54,443 nucleotides of DNA from Thermoleophilaceae bacterium. GTDB taxonomy: Bacteria > Actinomycetota > Thermoleophilia > Solirubrobacterales > Thermoleophilaceae. Shown in pieces: positions 15,955 to 23,259 of the stretch. Numbering within the stretch: the stretch's first letter is position 1; every line of letters begins with the position of its first letter. The notes under the pieces were generated by a model, which did not search any database, was not told where the DNA came from, and saw only the letters and a list, made by a program, of their open reading frames with translations. The stretch is from assembly GCA_030447875.1 (NCBI GenBank), contig JAUJOA010000003.1:97416-151858 (forward strand), given 5' to 3'. Made by a program: the position numbers and the translations under genes.

Positions 15955-17133
15955 TCAGCCCGAGCAGAAGGATTCGTAGTCGGGAAACTTCCCCATCTCC
16001 TCCTCGGAGATGGAGCCCGGGCTGCGCGAGCAGATCGGGCAGTCCGGATCGCGCTTCACCTTCAGCTCCGTGAAGGTCTCGCTGAGCGCCTCGTAGAGCA
16101 GGAGGCGGCCGACCAGCGGCTCGCCCGCGCCGACGATCAGCTTGATGACCTCGGTCGCCTGGAGCATGCCCATCGTGCCCGGCAGCACACCCAGGACGCC
16201 ATTCGCACCGCACGACGGCGCGAGCTCGGCCGGCGGGGGCGTCGGGTAGAGGCAGCGGTAGCAGGGACCGTCGTAGGGCTTGAAGACCGACAGCTGCCCG
16301 TCGAAGCCGAGGATCGAGGCCGACACCACAGGAATCCGAAGCCGGACCGTCGCGTCGTTCAGCAGGTAGCGCGTGGGGAAGTTGTCGGCGCCGTCGATGA
16401 TCACGTCGTAGCCCGCGATGATTCCCATGATGTTGTCGGCCTCGAGGCGCGTCTTGTACTTCACGACCTCGATGTCCGGGTTGATGTCGTTGATCGACTG
16501 CTCGGCCGAGTCGACCTTCGCCACGCCGATCCGGTCGTTGGTGTGGGCGACCTGGCGCTGGAGGTTCGAGAGGTCGACCTCGTCGTCGTCGACGATGCCG
16601 AGCGTCCCTACCCCGGCCGCCGCGAGATAGAGGGCCACCGGTGAGCCGAGACCGCCGGCGCCGAGCAGGAGGACCTTGGCGTCAAGGAGCTTCATCTGCC
16701 CCTCGAGCCCGATCTCCGGGATCAGCAGATGGCGCGAGTAGCGCTGGCGCTGCTCCGCGGTGAGGGCGCGCGGCACCTCCACCTCGAAGCCGCGGTCCTT
16801 CCAAAGCGTGATGCCGCCCGCCATCGACTCAGCGTCCTCGTAGCCCAGCATCTGCTGGAGCGTCTGGGCAGCCAGCGCCGAGCGGTTGCCCGAGGCGCAG
16901 TAGAGGATCACGCGCTGGGACTTGTCGGGAGCCGCGGTCTCGATGCGCGACTCCAGGTGGCCGCGCGGCACGTGCACGGCTCCCGGGATGTGCGACTCCT
17001 CGAACTCGTGCTGCTCGCGCACGTCGACGAGCACCGCGCCGTTGCCGTTCTGCTGGATCTCGTGGACCTGCCTCGGGTCCACCTCCTCGATCTGCTCCTT
17101 CGCCCGTCGGATCAGCTCGCTGCCGCTTGCCAT
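15955..17133 (-). CDS. moeZ: MoeZ-like adenylyltransferase with N-terminal rhodanese domain
   Basis: A 392-residue two-domain sulfur activator. Residues 15-115 are a rhodanese domain with active-site Cys79 in YCASGNRSA, which would carry persulfide. Residues about 125-370 are a ThiF/MoeB/UBA adenylyltransferase: ATP loop GAGGLGS (158-164), structural zinc from Cys291/Cys294 (CYRC) and Cys365/Cys368 (CPIC). It adenylates the CysO C-terminus and transfers sulfur to form the thiocarboxylate. In mycobacterial MoeZ the rhodanese is C-terminal; here it is N-terminal, an uncommon order. ATG 17133 follows GAGGAG by 8 bases. A TATACT -10 box lies about 45 bases upstream in the motif shared with cysM. 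cysO and cysM follow on the same strand. Confidence 0.9.
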   Translation of the reverse strand: MASGSELIRRAKEQIEEVDPRQVHEIQQNGNGAVLVDVREQHEFEESHIPGAVHVPRGHLESRIETAAPDKSQRVILYCASGNRSALAAQTLQQMLGYEDAESMAGGITLWKDRGFEVEVPRALTAEQRQRYSRHLLIPEIGLEGQMKLLDAKVLLLGAGGLGSPVALYLAAAGVGTLGIVDDDEVDLSNLQRQVAHTNDRIGVAKVDSAEQSINDINPDIEVVKYKTRLEADNIMGIIAGYDVIIDGADNFPTRYLLNDATVRLRIPVVSASILGFDGQLSVFKPYDGPCYRCLYPTPPPAELAPSCGANGVLGVLPGTMGMLQATEVIKLIVGAGEPLVGRLLLYEALSETFTELKVKRDPDCPICSRSPGSISEEEMGKFPDYESFCSG

Positions 17134-17163
17134 GGCGGAAACTCCTCAAACTTGGTCGTCTTT

Positions 17164-17180
17164 ACTTCAAAAAGTATAGC
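17164..17180 (-). promoter_or_regulatory. Promoter/operator of moeZ, sharing a 17-mer with cysM
   Basis: Plus-strand acttcaaaaagtatagc; on the coding strand a TATACT -10 box (17173-17178) followed by TTTTTGAAGT. It differs at one base from the sequence before cysM. The expected transcript would have a leader of about 33 bases carrying GAGGAG. Divergent from the SCO1-like gene at 17305, with a 171-base gap between them. Confidence 0.5.
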
Positions 17181-17304
17181 GAGACCGTCCGGCTCCTTGA
17201 GATCGGTCCGGCTGGCCACCTGGTGCCGTCCCCAGGGCTCCGTAGACCCTACTCGCAGGGTACGGCCGCGGCGACGACCGAGCCTCGGGGCTACCCTGCT
17301 CTAA

Positions 17305-17916
17305 GTGCATCCGCGGGTGCTCATGACCCTCGTGCTGGCGGCGCTCGTGGCGTTGGGCGGCCTCGTGCTGGTCGCAAGCGGCGAGGACGGCGGGACGGCC
17401 CCGATCGACCCGCTCACCTCCGCCACCGGCTTCGCCGGCGCCGTGCTTCCCGAGAACGTCCGGGCGCCCGACTTCACGCTGACTGACCAGGACGGCGAGG
17501 AGATCGCCATGCGCGACCTGCGCGGGCAGCCGGCGATCGTCACGTTTCTCTACACGCACTGCGACGAGACGTGTCCGCCCCAGGCTCAGCAGATCAAGGG
17601 CGCGCTGAACGAGCTCGGGCACGATCTGCCGGCACTGGCCATCGCCGTCGACCCGGAGAACGACACGCCCGACAGCGCGCGAAAGTTCCTCGCCGAGGCA
17701 CGAATGACTGGGCGCATGGACTTCGTGCTGGGCTCCGAGGCGGAGCTGCAGCCGCTGTGGAACGGCTACGCCATCCAGCCGCAGCTGCCCGACGCCGAGC
17801 ACCAAGCGCGGATAGTGCTCGTGGACCGGGACGGCTTCCAGCGGGTCGGCTTTCCGCTGGAGCAGGCCACCCCGGAGCGGCTCGCCCACGACCTGCGCGT
17901 GCTCGAGTCCGAGTAG
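17305..17916 (+). CDS. SCO1/SenC-family copper chaperone or thiol oxidoreductase
   Basis: A 203-residue membrane-anchored or secreted protein. The N-terminus (residues 5-25) is one hydrophobic helix, followed by a thioredoxin-fold domain. Copper/redox residues of the SCO family are present: Cys86 and Cys90 in THCDETCPP (CxxxC) and His166 in DAEHQARIVLVD. SCO proteins help assemble the CuA site of cytochrome oxidase or act as extracytoplasmic thiol reductases. No oxidase genes are nearby. GTG 17305 lies 7 bases after a TACCCT box, suggesting a leaderless start. It lies directly before sufR on the same strand (46-base gap), but a separate promoter/operator sits in that gap. Confidence 0.88.
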   Translation: MHPRVLMTLVLAALVALGGLVLVASGEDGGTAPIDPLTSATGFAGAVLPENVRAPDFTLTDQDGEEIAMRDLRGQPAIVTFLYTHCDETCPPQAQQIKGALNELGHDLPALAIAVDPENDTPDSARKFLAEARMTGRMDFVLGSEAELQPLWNGYAIQPQLPDAEHQARIVLVDRDGFQRVGFPLEQATPERLAHDLRVLESE

Positions 17917-17934
17917 CCCGCGCGGGCCTCCGTT

Positions 17935-17956
17935 ATCCTAGTCCTCAGGTAGGTAT
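17935..17956 (+). promoter_or_regulatory. Putative SufR operator/promoter
   Basis: Between the SCO1-like gene and sufR lies CCTA (17937-17940), nine bases, TAGG (17950-17953), flanked by AT-rich ends, an imperfect dyad in an otherwise GC-rich stretch. TAGGTAT within it sits 6 bases before the sufR ATG and could be the -10 box. Its position before an Rrf2-type regulator fits autoregulation by an Fe-S sensing repressor. Not confirmed by comparison. Confidence 0.4.
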
Positions 17957-17962
17957 TCAGCG

Positions 17963-18409
17963 ATGATGTTCTCAACCAAAGCCGAGTACGGCGTCCGTGT
18001 GATGGCGCACCTCGCCGAGACGGACGGGGATCGTCCCGTCTCGCTCGCGTCGATCGCCGAGGCCGAGGGCCTTCCGCTCGCCTACCTCGAGCACCTGGTC
18101 CAGCGGCTTCGAAAGGCCGACCTGGTCGAGAGCCGGCGTGGCGCGCACGGCGGTTACAGCCTGGCGCGGCAGGCAGAGCGCATCACCATGGCCGAGATCG
18201 TCGAGGCGCTCGAAGGCCGGATAGCACCGATCGAGTGCATCACGGCGGACGCCGACGGCGAGCTCATCTGCGCCCGCGAGGCCTCCGCCGACCACGCCTG
18301 CCCGACCAAGCTGCTGTGGACCCGCGTCCACGGAGCGATCGTCGGCACGCTCGAAGACATGACCCTGTCCGACCTAGTCGAACCAGCGAGGAAGAAGACC
18401 ATCGTATGA
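17963..18409 (+). CDS. sufR: Rrf2-family Fe-S sensing regulator of the SUF operon (SufR-like)
   Basis: A 148-residue winged-helix regulator. The N-terminus MMFSTKAEYGVRVM is typical of Rrf2 proteins, followed by the helix-turn-helix (VSLASIAEAEGLPLAYLEHLVQRLRKADLVESRRGAHGGYSLAR). Three cysteines, Cys92, Cys103 and Cys113 (ECI, LIC, HACPTK), lie where Rrf2 regulators hold a cluster. It is the first gene of sufR-sufC-sufD-sufS and overlaps sufC by ATGA, so it probably represses the operon when clusters are sufficient. ATG 17966 is an alternative start. The regulator type (SufR versus IscR/NsrR) is inferred from context. Confidence 0.9.
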   Translation: MMFSTKAEYGVRVMAHLAETDGDRPVSLASIAEAEGLPLAYLEHLVQRLRKADLVESRRGAHGGYSLARQAERITMAEIVEALEGRIAPIECITADADGELICAREASADHACPTKLLWTRVHGAIVGTLEDMTLSDLVEPARKKTIV

Positions 18410-19161
18410 GCCTCGAGATCCAGAAACTGCACGTGCGCACCGAGGAGCGCGAGATCCTCCACGGCGTGGACCTGAAGGTCGAGAAGGGCGAGACACATGC
18501 GCTGATGGGGCCGAACGGCTCCGGCAAGTCGACGCTCGCGAACACGATCATGGGGAGCCCCGAGTACGAGGTGACCGAAGGGAGGATCCTCCTGAACGGC
18601 GAGGACCTGACCGAGGCCGACCCGGACGAGCGCGCCCGCGCGGGCGTCTTCATGGCGTTTCAGTACCCGGCCACGATCCCGGGCGTATCCGTCGCCAACT
18701 TCCTGCGCATGGCGGTCAACGCGAAGCGCGAGGAGCCGATCAAGGTCAAGGAGTTCGGTCAGATGCTGAAGGCGAACATGGACCTGCTTCGCATCGACCG
18801 CGAGTTCACCAGCCGCTACCTGAACGAGGGGTTCTCGGGCGGCGAGAAGAAGCGCGCGGAGATCCTCCAGCTGGCAATGCTGAAGCCCGAGATCGCGGTG
18901 CTCGACGAGACCGACTCGGGGCTCGACATCGATGCTCTTCGGATCGTCTCCGACGGCGTGAACGCGATGCGTGGGCCCGAGCTCGGCACGCTCATCATCA
19001 CGCACTACACACGCATCCTCGACTACGTCACCCCGGACTTCGTGCACATCCTGCTTAACGGGCGGATCGTCCGCCAGGGCGGGGCCGAGCTGGCCAGCGA
19101 GCTCGAGGACAAGGGCTACGACTTCGTGCGCGAGGAGGCCGGCGTAGCCGATGCCCGCTAG
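18406..19161 (+). CDS. sufC: SUF system ATPase SufC
   Basis: A 251-residue ABC-type ATPase. Walker A is GPNGSGKS (residues 35-42), the signature is FSGGEKKRAEI and Walker B is IAVLDETDSGLD, with the SUF-specific form ETDSGLDIDAL. SufC drives conformational change in the SufBCD scaffold during Fe-S cluster building. The ATG overlaps the sufR stop (ATGA), and its stop lies inside sufD (11-base overlap), so the genes are translationally coupled. Intact, no anomalies. Confidence 0.97.
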   Translation: MSLEIQKLHVRTEEREILHGVDLKVEKGETHALMGPNGSGKSTLANTIMGSPEYEVTEGRILLNGEDLTEADPDERARAGVFMAFQYPATIPGVSVANFLRMAVNAKREEPIKVKEFGQMLKANMDLLRIDREFTSRYLNEGFSGGEKKRAEILQLAMLKPEIAVLDETDSGLDIDALRIVSDGVNAMRGPELGTLIITHYTRILDYVTPDFVHILLNGRIVRQGGAELASELEDKGYDFVREEAGVADAR

Positions 19162-20461
19162 CTTCGTAGACGATCGCCGCGCGGCCGCGCTCGAGCTTTA
19201 CGAGCGCGAGCCGGTGCCCACGTGGCGCCGGTCGGGATTCTGGACCACCACGCTGCGGAACCTGCGGCTGGAGGAGCTCCAGCCGCGGCATTACGACCCG
19301 GTCCAGGCGGTGGAGGACCTGCCGGACGTCGTAACGGACGCGTTGCCCGATCGGATGGCAGATGGCAGATCCCAGATGGCAGGGCTTCTCGTACAGCGCG
19401 GGGCCTCCACCGTCTTCGCTTCGGTCGACCCCGAGGTCGCTGCTCAGGGGGTCGTCTTCACGTCGCTCGAGCGCGCCGTCGAGGAACATCCGGAGCTCGT
19501 CGAGCAGTGGTACATGCGCCGGCTCTCGCACGAGGAGGGCAAGTTCCCGGCGGCCACGGCGGCCTTCTGGACGGGCGGCGCGTTTCTGCACGTGCCGGCG
19601 AACGTGAGGCTCGAGCGGCCGCTCCAGGTCGTCTACCTGATCGACGAGCCGGGCATCGCGCAATACGCGCACACCCTGGGTGTGGTCGGCGACTTCGCGG
19701 AGTGCTCGCTGCGCGAGTACTGCCTCGCCCCCGACTTCGACGGCCAGGCGCTGCACTCGGGAGCGTTCGAGCTCTACCTCCAGACGGGGGCGCAGGTCAA
19801 GCTCGCCCACTTCCAGGACTGGGGCCGCGGCGAGGTGTACGACCTCTCGACCAAGCGCGTGGAGATCGCTCGCGACGCGCACTGCTCATGGGTGCCGATC
19901 CACCTGGGCGGGCGGCTCACCAGGCAGACGCTCGACATCATCACGGCTGAGCGCGGCTCCAACATGCGCCACACCGGCCTCTACTTCACCGAGGGCAGCG
20001 AGCATCTCGACCTCTTCACGACCGATCTGCACGAGCAGGGCGATACCACCGGGGACACCGTCTGGAAGGGCGTGCTGACGGGCGACTCGCGCGCCTCCTA
20101 CGAGGGGCTGATCAGGATCAACCGCGGAGCGCAGAACTCGCACACCTACCTGCAGACGCACTCGATGCTGCTCTCCCCGAAGGCGAAGGCCGACGCGATC
20201 CCGTCGCTGATCGTGGAGACCGACAACGTGTCCGCCTCGCACGGAGGCACCGTCGGGGAGATCGACGAGGCGCAGGTCTACTACATGATGAGCCGCGGGA
20301 TTCCGAGGGTCGAGGCGGTCCGCACACTGGTCGAGGGCTACTTCGAGGAGGTCGTGCAGCGACTCGACGACGAGTCACTCACGGCGCTCGTGCGTGAGCG
20401 GATATCAGCGAAGCTTGCGGCCGCCGAGGACAACGTCGTCGAGTTCACCGCGCAGCGCTGA
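19151..20461 (+). CDS. sufD: SUF scaffold protein SufD
   Basis: A 436-residue scaffold subunit with the right-handed beta-helix core typical of SufB/SufD. The C-terminal block ETDNVSASHGGTVGEIDEAQVYYMMSRGI is the family signature, with the conserved His in SASHGG. SufD pairs with SufB and SufC in the cluster-assembly complex and is linked to iron entry. The start overlaps sufC; the stop shares TGATG with sufS. Its usual partner sufB is not adjacent but lies 4.5 kb downstream beyond a convergent iron transporter. Confidence 0.95.
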   Translation: MPASFVDDRRAAALELYEREPVPTWRRSGFWTTTLRNLRLEELQPRHYDPVQAVEDLPDVVTDALPDRMADGRSQMAGLLVQRGASTVFASVDPEVAAQGVVFTSLERAVEEHPELVEQWYMRRLSHEEGKFPAATAAFWTGGAFLHVPANVRLERPLQVVYLIDEPGIAQYAHTLGVVGDFAECSLREYCLAPDFDGQALHSGAFELYLQTGAQVKLAHFQDWGRGEVYDLSTKRVEIARDAHCSWVPIHLGGRLTRQTLDIITAERGSNMRHTGLYFTEGSEHLDLFTTDLHEQGDTTGDTVWKGVLTGDSRASYEGLIRINRGAQNSHTYLQTHSMLLSPKAKADAIPSLIVETDNVSASHGGTVGEIDEAQVYYMMSRGIPRVEAVRTLVEGYFEEVVQRLDDESLTALVRERISAKLAAAEDNVVEFTAQR

Positions 20462-21698
20462 TGGCGGTCGCCACCACAGCGCTCCCCGACGTGCGTGCCG
20501 ACTTCCCGGTGCTCGACCGGGAGCTGAACGGCAAGCCGCTCGTCTACCTCGACTCGGCAGCGACGTCTCAGAAGCCGCAAGTGGTGATCGAGGCGATGAA
20601 CGATTACTACCGCCGCTCGAACGCGAACGTCCACCGCGGCGTCTATTCGCTCGCCCGCGAGGCCACGGACTTGTTCGAGGGCGCGCGCGAGCGCGTGGCC
20701 CGCTTCTGCGGCTGGGAGACGCCGGCGACGATCTTCACCCGCAACGCGACCGAGGCGATCAACCTCGTGGCCTACGCCTGGGGGCGGGAGAACGTGGGCG
20801 AGGGCGACGAGGTACTGATCACGGAGATGGAGCATCACTCGAACATCGTGCCGTGGCAGCTGCTCTGCCAGGAGCGGGGCGCTCGGCTGCGCTACCTGTC
20901 GGTCTCCGACGAGGGCACGCTGTCGCTCGACGAGCTCGACGAGGTGCTGGGCGAGGGTCGCGTCAAGCTCGTCGCGGTCGTGCACGTCTCGAACGTGCTC
21001 GGCACGATCAACCCGGTCGCCGAGATCACCCGCCGAGCGCGCGAAGCCGGTGCTGTGTCGCTCGTCGATGGCTCGCAGGCGGTGCCCCAGCTTCCCTTCG
21101 ACGTGTCCGAGGTCGGCGCCGACTTCTACGCGTGGACGGGTCACAAGGCGCTGGGCCCGACCGGCATCGGCGTGCTGCACGGCCGCCGCGAGCTGCTCGA
21201 GTCGATGCGACCGTTCCTCGGTGGCGGGGACATGATCGCGCACGTCGGCTTCGAGTCCTCGACCTGGAACGAGCTGCCCTGGAAGTTCGAGGCGGGCACC
21301 TGGCGATCGCCGAGGGCGTCGGCCTCGGCGTGGCGATCGATTACCTGTCGGAGCTCGGCATGGATGCCGTGCGTGCCCACGAGCGGGAGCTCACCGCGTA
21401 CGCACTCGAACGGCTGCCCGAGATCCCGGGGCTCCGCGTCCTCGGGCCGGCGGACCCGGACGGCCGCGGTGGCGTCGTCTCGTTCGCGATCGACGGCATC
21501 CACCCGCACGACATCGCCGAGATCTGCGACCGCGAAGCGGTCTGCGTGCGCGCCGGCCACCACTGCGCGCAACCGCTCATGCGGCGGATCGGCGTGCCCG
21601 CGACGGCGCGTGCTTCCTTTCACGTCTACAACCGCCGGGACGACGTGGACCGTCTCGTGGACGCGCTGCACGAGTCGCGCTCGGTGTTCGGCCTGTAG
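20461..21698 (+). CDS. sufS: Cysteine desulfurase SufS (one apparent frameshift)
   Basis: About 412 residues when one missing base is restored. The first part (20461 to about 21300) holds the PLP lysine, Lys229 in WTGHKALGPTGIGVL, and HHSNIVPW. At about 21299 (ggcacctggcg) the frame shifts by minus one; the rest, AIAEGVGLGVAIDYL onward, includes the catalytic loop CVRAGHHCAQPLMRR and ends at 21698. One extra C in the short run would give AGTLAIAEG, the expected sequence. SufS takes sulfur from cysteine and passes it to SufU. An essential gene with clean resumption of sequence argues for a base-calling error. The start overlaps the sufD stop. Confidence 0.9.
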
Positions 21699-21815
21699 CC
21701 ACCTCGAAGCGCATGGCGTTGGCTCCACCCTCTCCGAGATCGTCAGGTGAGCTGACCAGCCCGCCTGACGAAACAGTGGGGGCAGAGGTGCCTTTCGCCA
21801 TCGGGGGTTGGTGTG
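21699..21815 (+). other. Possible structured leader between sufS and sufU
   Basis: The 117-base gap between sufS and sufU contains CGTCAGG (21741-21747) pairing with CCTGACG (21764-21770), with a smaller GCTG/CAGC stem inside. It is longer than other gaps in this operon, where genes otherwise overlap. No known riboswitch pattern could be recognised. It could be an internal regulatory hairpin or an attenuator. Confidence 0.35.
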
Positions 21816-22204
21816 ATGGACGCCCTCTACCGCGACTACATCCTGGACCACTACAAGAACCCGCGGAACTTCGGCGAGCTCGAGCCGCATGACCTCGAGT
21901 GGCACGACCACACCCGCTGTGCGGGGATGAGCTGGGTGTCCACGTGCGGGTGGAGGACGGCAAGGTCGCCGACCTTCGCTTCCATGGCCAGGGCTGCGCG
22001 ATCTCGCAGGCGGCGGCGTCAATCGCCTCCGAGGAGCTGGTCGGGTTGCCGGTCGAGGAGATTTCGGCGCTTCCGGCGGACTGGGTGATCGACCTGCTCG
22101 GCATCGACATCTCCCCCACACGGCGCAAGTGCGCGCTGCTCAACCTGAAGGTCATGCGGGGCGCCACGAGCGGCGACGCCTCGTGGCCGGTCGACGAGGA
22201 GTGA
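21816..22204 (+). CDS. sufU: SufU-type Zn-dependent sulfurtransferase (one apparent frameshift)
   Basis: About 129 residues once a base lost near 21912 is restored. Part one, MDALYRDYILDHYKNPRNFGEL, is the hallmark SufU/IscU N-terminus; the continuation one frame away reads PLCGDELGVHVRVEDGKV, then GQGCAISQAAAS and RRKCALLNLKVM. These give the three cysteines and one Asp that bind zinc in SufU, which receives persulfide from SufS. ATG 21816 follows a GGGGG-containing site; an in-frame GTG at 21813 is an alternative. The stop lies in a 17-bp tandem repeat (22196-22229) that also affects the convergent ATPase gene. Confidence 0.88.
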
Positions 22205-22229
22205 CCGGCCACGAGGAGTGACCGGCCCC
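22196..22229. repeat. 17-bp tandem duplication at the sufU / Fe-ABC ATPase junction
   Basis: gaggagtgaccggccac (22196-22212) is followed directly by gaggagtgaccggcccc (22213-22229), 16 of 17 identical. It spans the sufU stop codon and the expected 3' end of the convergent ABC ATPase gene. Seventeen is not a multiple of three, so the duplication changes the ATPase frame downstream. Confidence 0.75.
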
Positions 22230-23259
22230 CGAACTCGACGACGCGCGGCACGCCGGCCGACGGGACGGGCTTGACAAACACCCGCTCCCCGACCTCGTAG
22301 AGCTCGATCGACGGAAGTTGCACCAGCACGGTTCGCCCGGCCTCGTGCTGTAGGCGGTAGAGCACGTCGTGGCCACGGAACTCGCGATGGGTGACCTCGG
22401 CGTTCCCGCCGGAATCCGAGCGCAGCGCGAGCTGCTCGGGGCGGACGGCTACGTGAACGGTCCCAGCCCCGGTCGTCGCCCTGGCCGGCGAGGGGAGGTC
22501 GAACACGCCGAGCTCGGTCACCACCGCCCGGCCTCGGTCGACCCCCGCGAGCACGTTGACCTCCCCCACGAAGCCCGCCGCCCACCGATCCGCCGGACGC
22601 GCGTATACATCCTCGGGCTGGCCGACCTGCACCAAGCGGCCGTCGCGCATCACCGCCAGGCGATCGGCGAGCGACAGCGCCTCCTCCTGGTCGTGTGTGA
22701 CGAGCAGGGCTGTCGCGCCCGCCTCCCGCAGGATCAGCTCGACCTCGCGGCGGAGCTCGGCACGGAGCGTGGCGTCGAGGCTCGAGAACGGCTCGTCGAG
22801 CAGGACGACGTCGGGCTCCGGTGCGAGCGCCCGAGCGAGGGCGACGCGCTGGCGCTCTCCTCCGGAGAGCTGGTGCGGGAAGCAGTCGGCCTTGTGCTGG
22901 AGGCCGACGAGCTCCAACGCCGGCGTGGCGCGCGAGCGGTCGCGCCGCGGGAGGCCGAAGGCCACGTTCCGGGCCACTGTGAGGTGCGGAAAGAGCGCGT
23001 AGTCCTGAAACACCATCCCGATGCGTCGCTTCTCGGGGGGCACGTACAGGCCCGCCCCCGCGGCGAGCCGACCGCCGACGGTTATCTCTCCCCGCTCAGG
23101 GCGCTCGAACCCTGCCACGAGCCTGAGGAGCGTGGTCTTCCCGCATCCGGACGGACCTAGGACAGCGAAGAGCTCGCCCTTCCCGATCTCGAGCGTCACC
23201 TCCTGAACCGCACGCGTGAGCCCGAATGACTTCGAGACGGCGTCCAGGCGAACGCTCAT
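22204..23259 (-). CDS. fbpC: Fe3+ ABC transporter ATP-binding protein (FbpC-like), 3' end uncertain
   Basis: About 352 recognisable residues from ATG 23259. ABC motifs: Walker A GPSGCGKTT, Q-loop MVFQDYALFPHLTVARNV, signature LSGGERQRVALARAL, Walker B VVLLDEPFSSLD, H-loop VTHDQEEALSLAD; then a TOBE-like C-terminal region (VAVRPEQLAL). This is the FbpC/PotA layout for iron or similar substrates. The reading frame has no stop where the family should end (about 22200); it runs on to 21577 across the whole of sufU in antisense. A tandem duplication at 22196-22229 or a base error probably removed the real stop. The ATG overlaps the permease stop (ATGA). Confidence 0.85.

Noticed and set aside
15697-16644. 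Plus-strand open frame over moeZ/cysO with the peptide KDAGSKPWWAKARPED, also seen at 26229-26438 on the minus strand
   Set aside because: The shared peptide comes from the repeated hairpin element; the frames start and end arbitrarily and otherwise lie antisense to real genes. Paired stem changes explain the conservation better than coding.
21699-21815. Known riboswitch (TPP, glycine, SAM) before sufU
   Set aside because: None of the conserved core motifs of these classes could be found on either strand.
21577-22203. C-terminal extension of the Fe-ABC ATPase frame across sufU
   Set aside because: The extension has Ser/Arg/Pro-rich antisense character and no family similarity; the ATPase domain is complete by about residue 350. 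Treated as loss of the stop.
22369-23160. Plus-strand open frame opposite the ABC ATPase gene
   Set aside because: Antisense shadow; the minus strand carries all ABC motifs.
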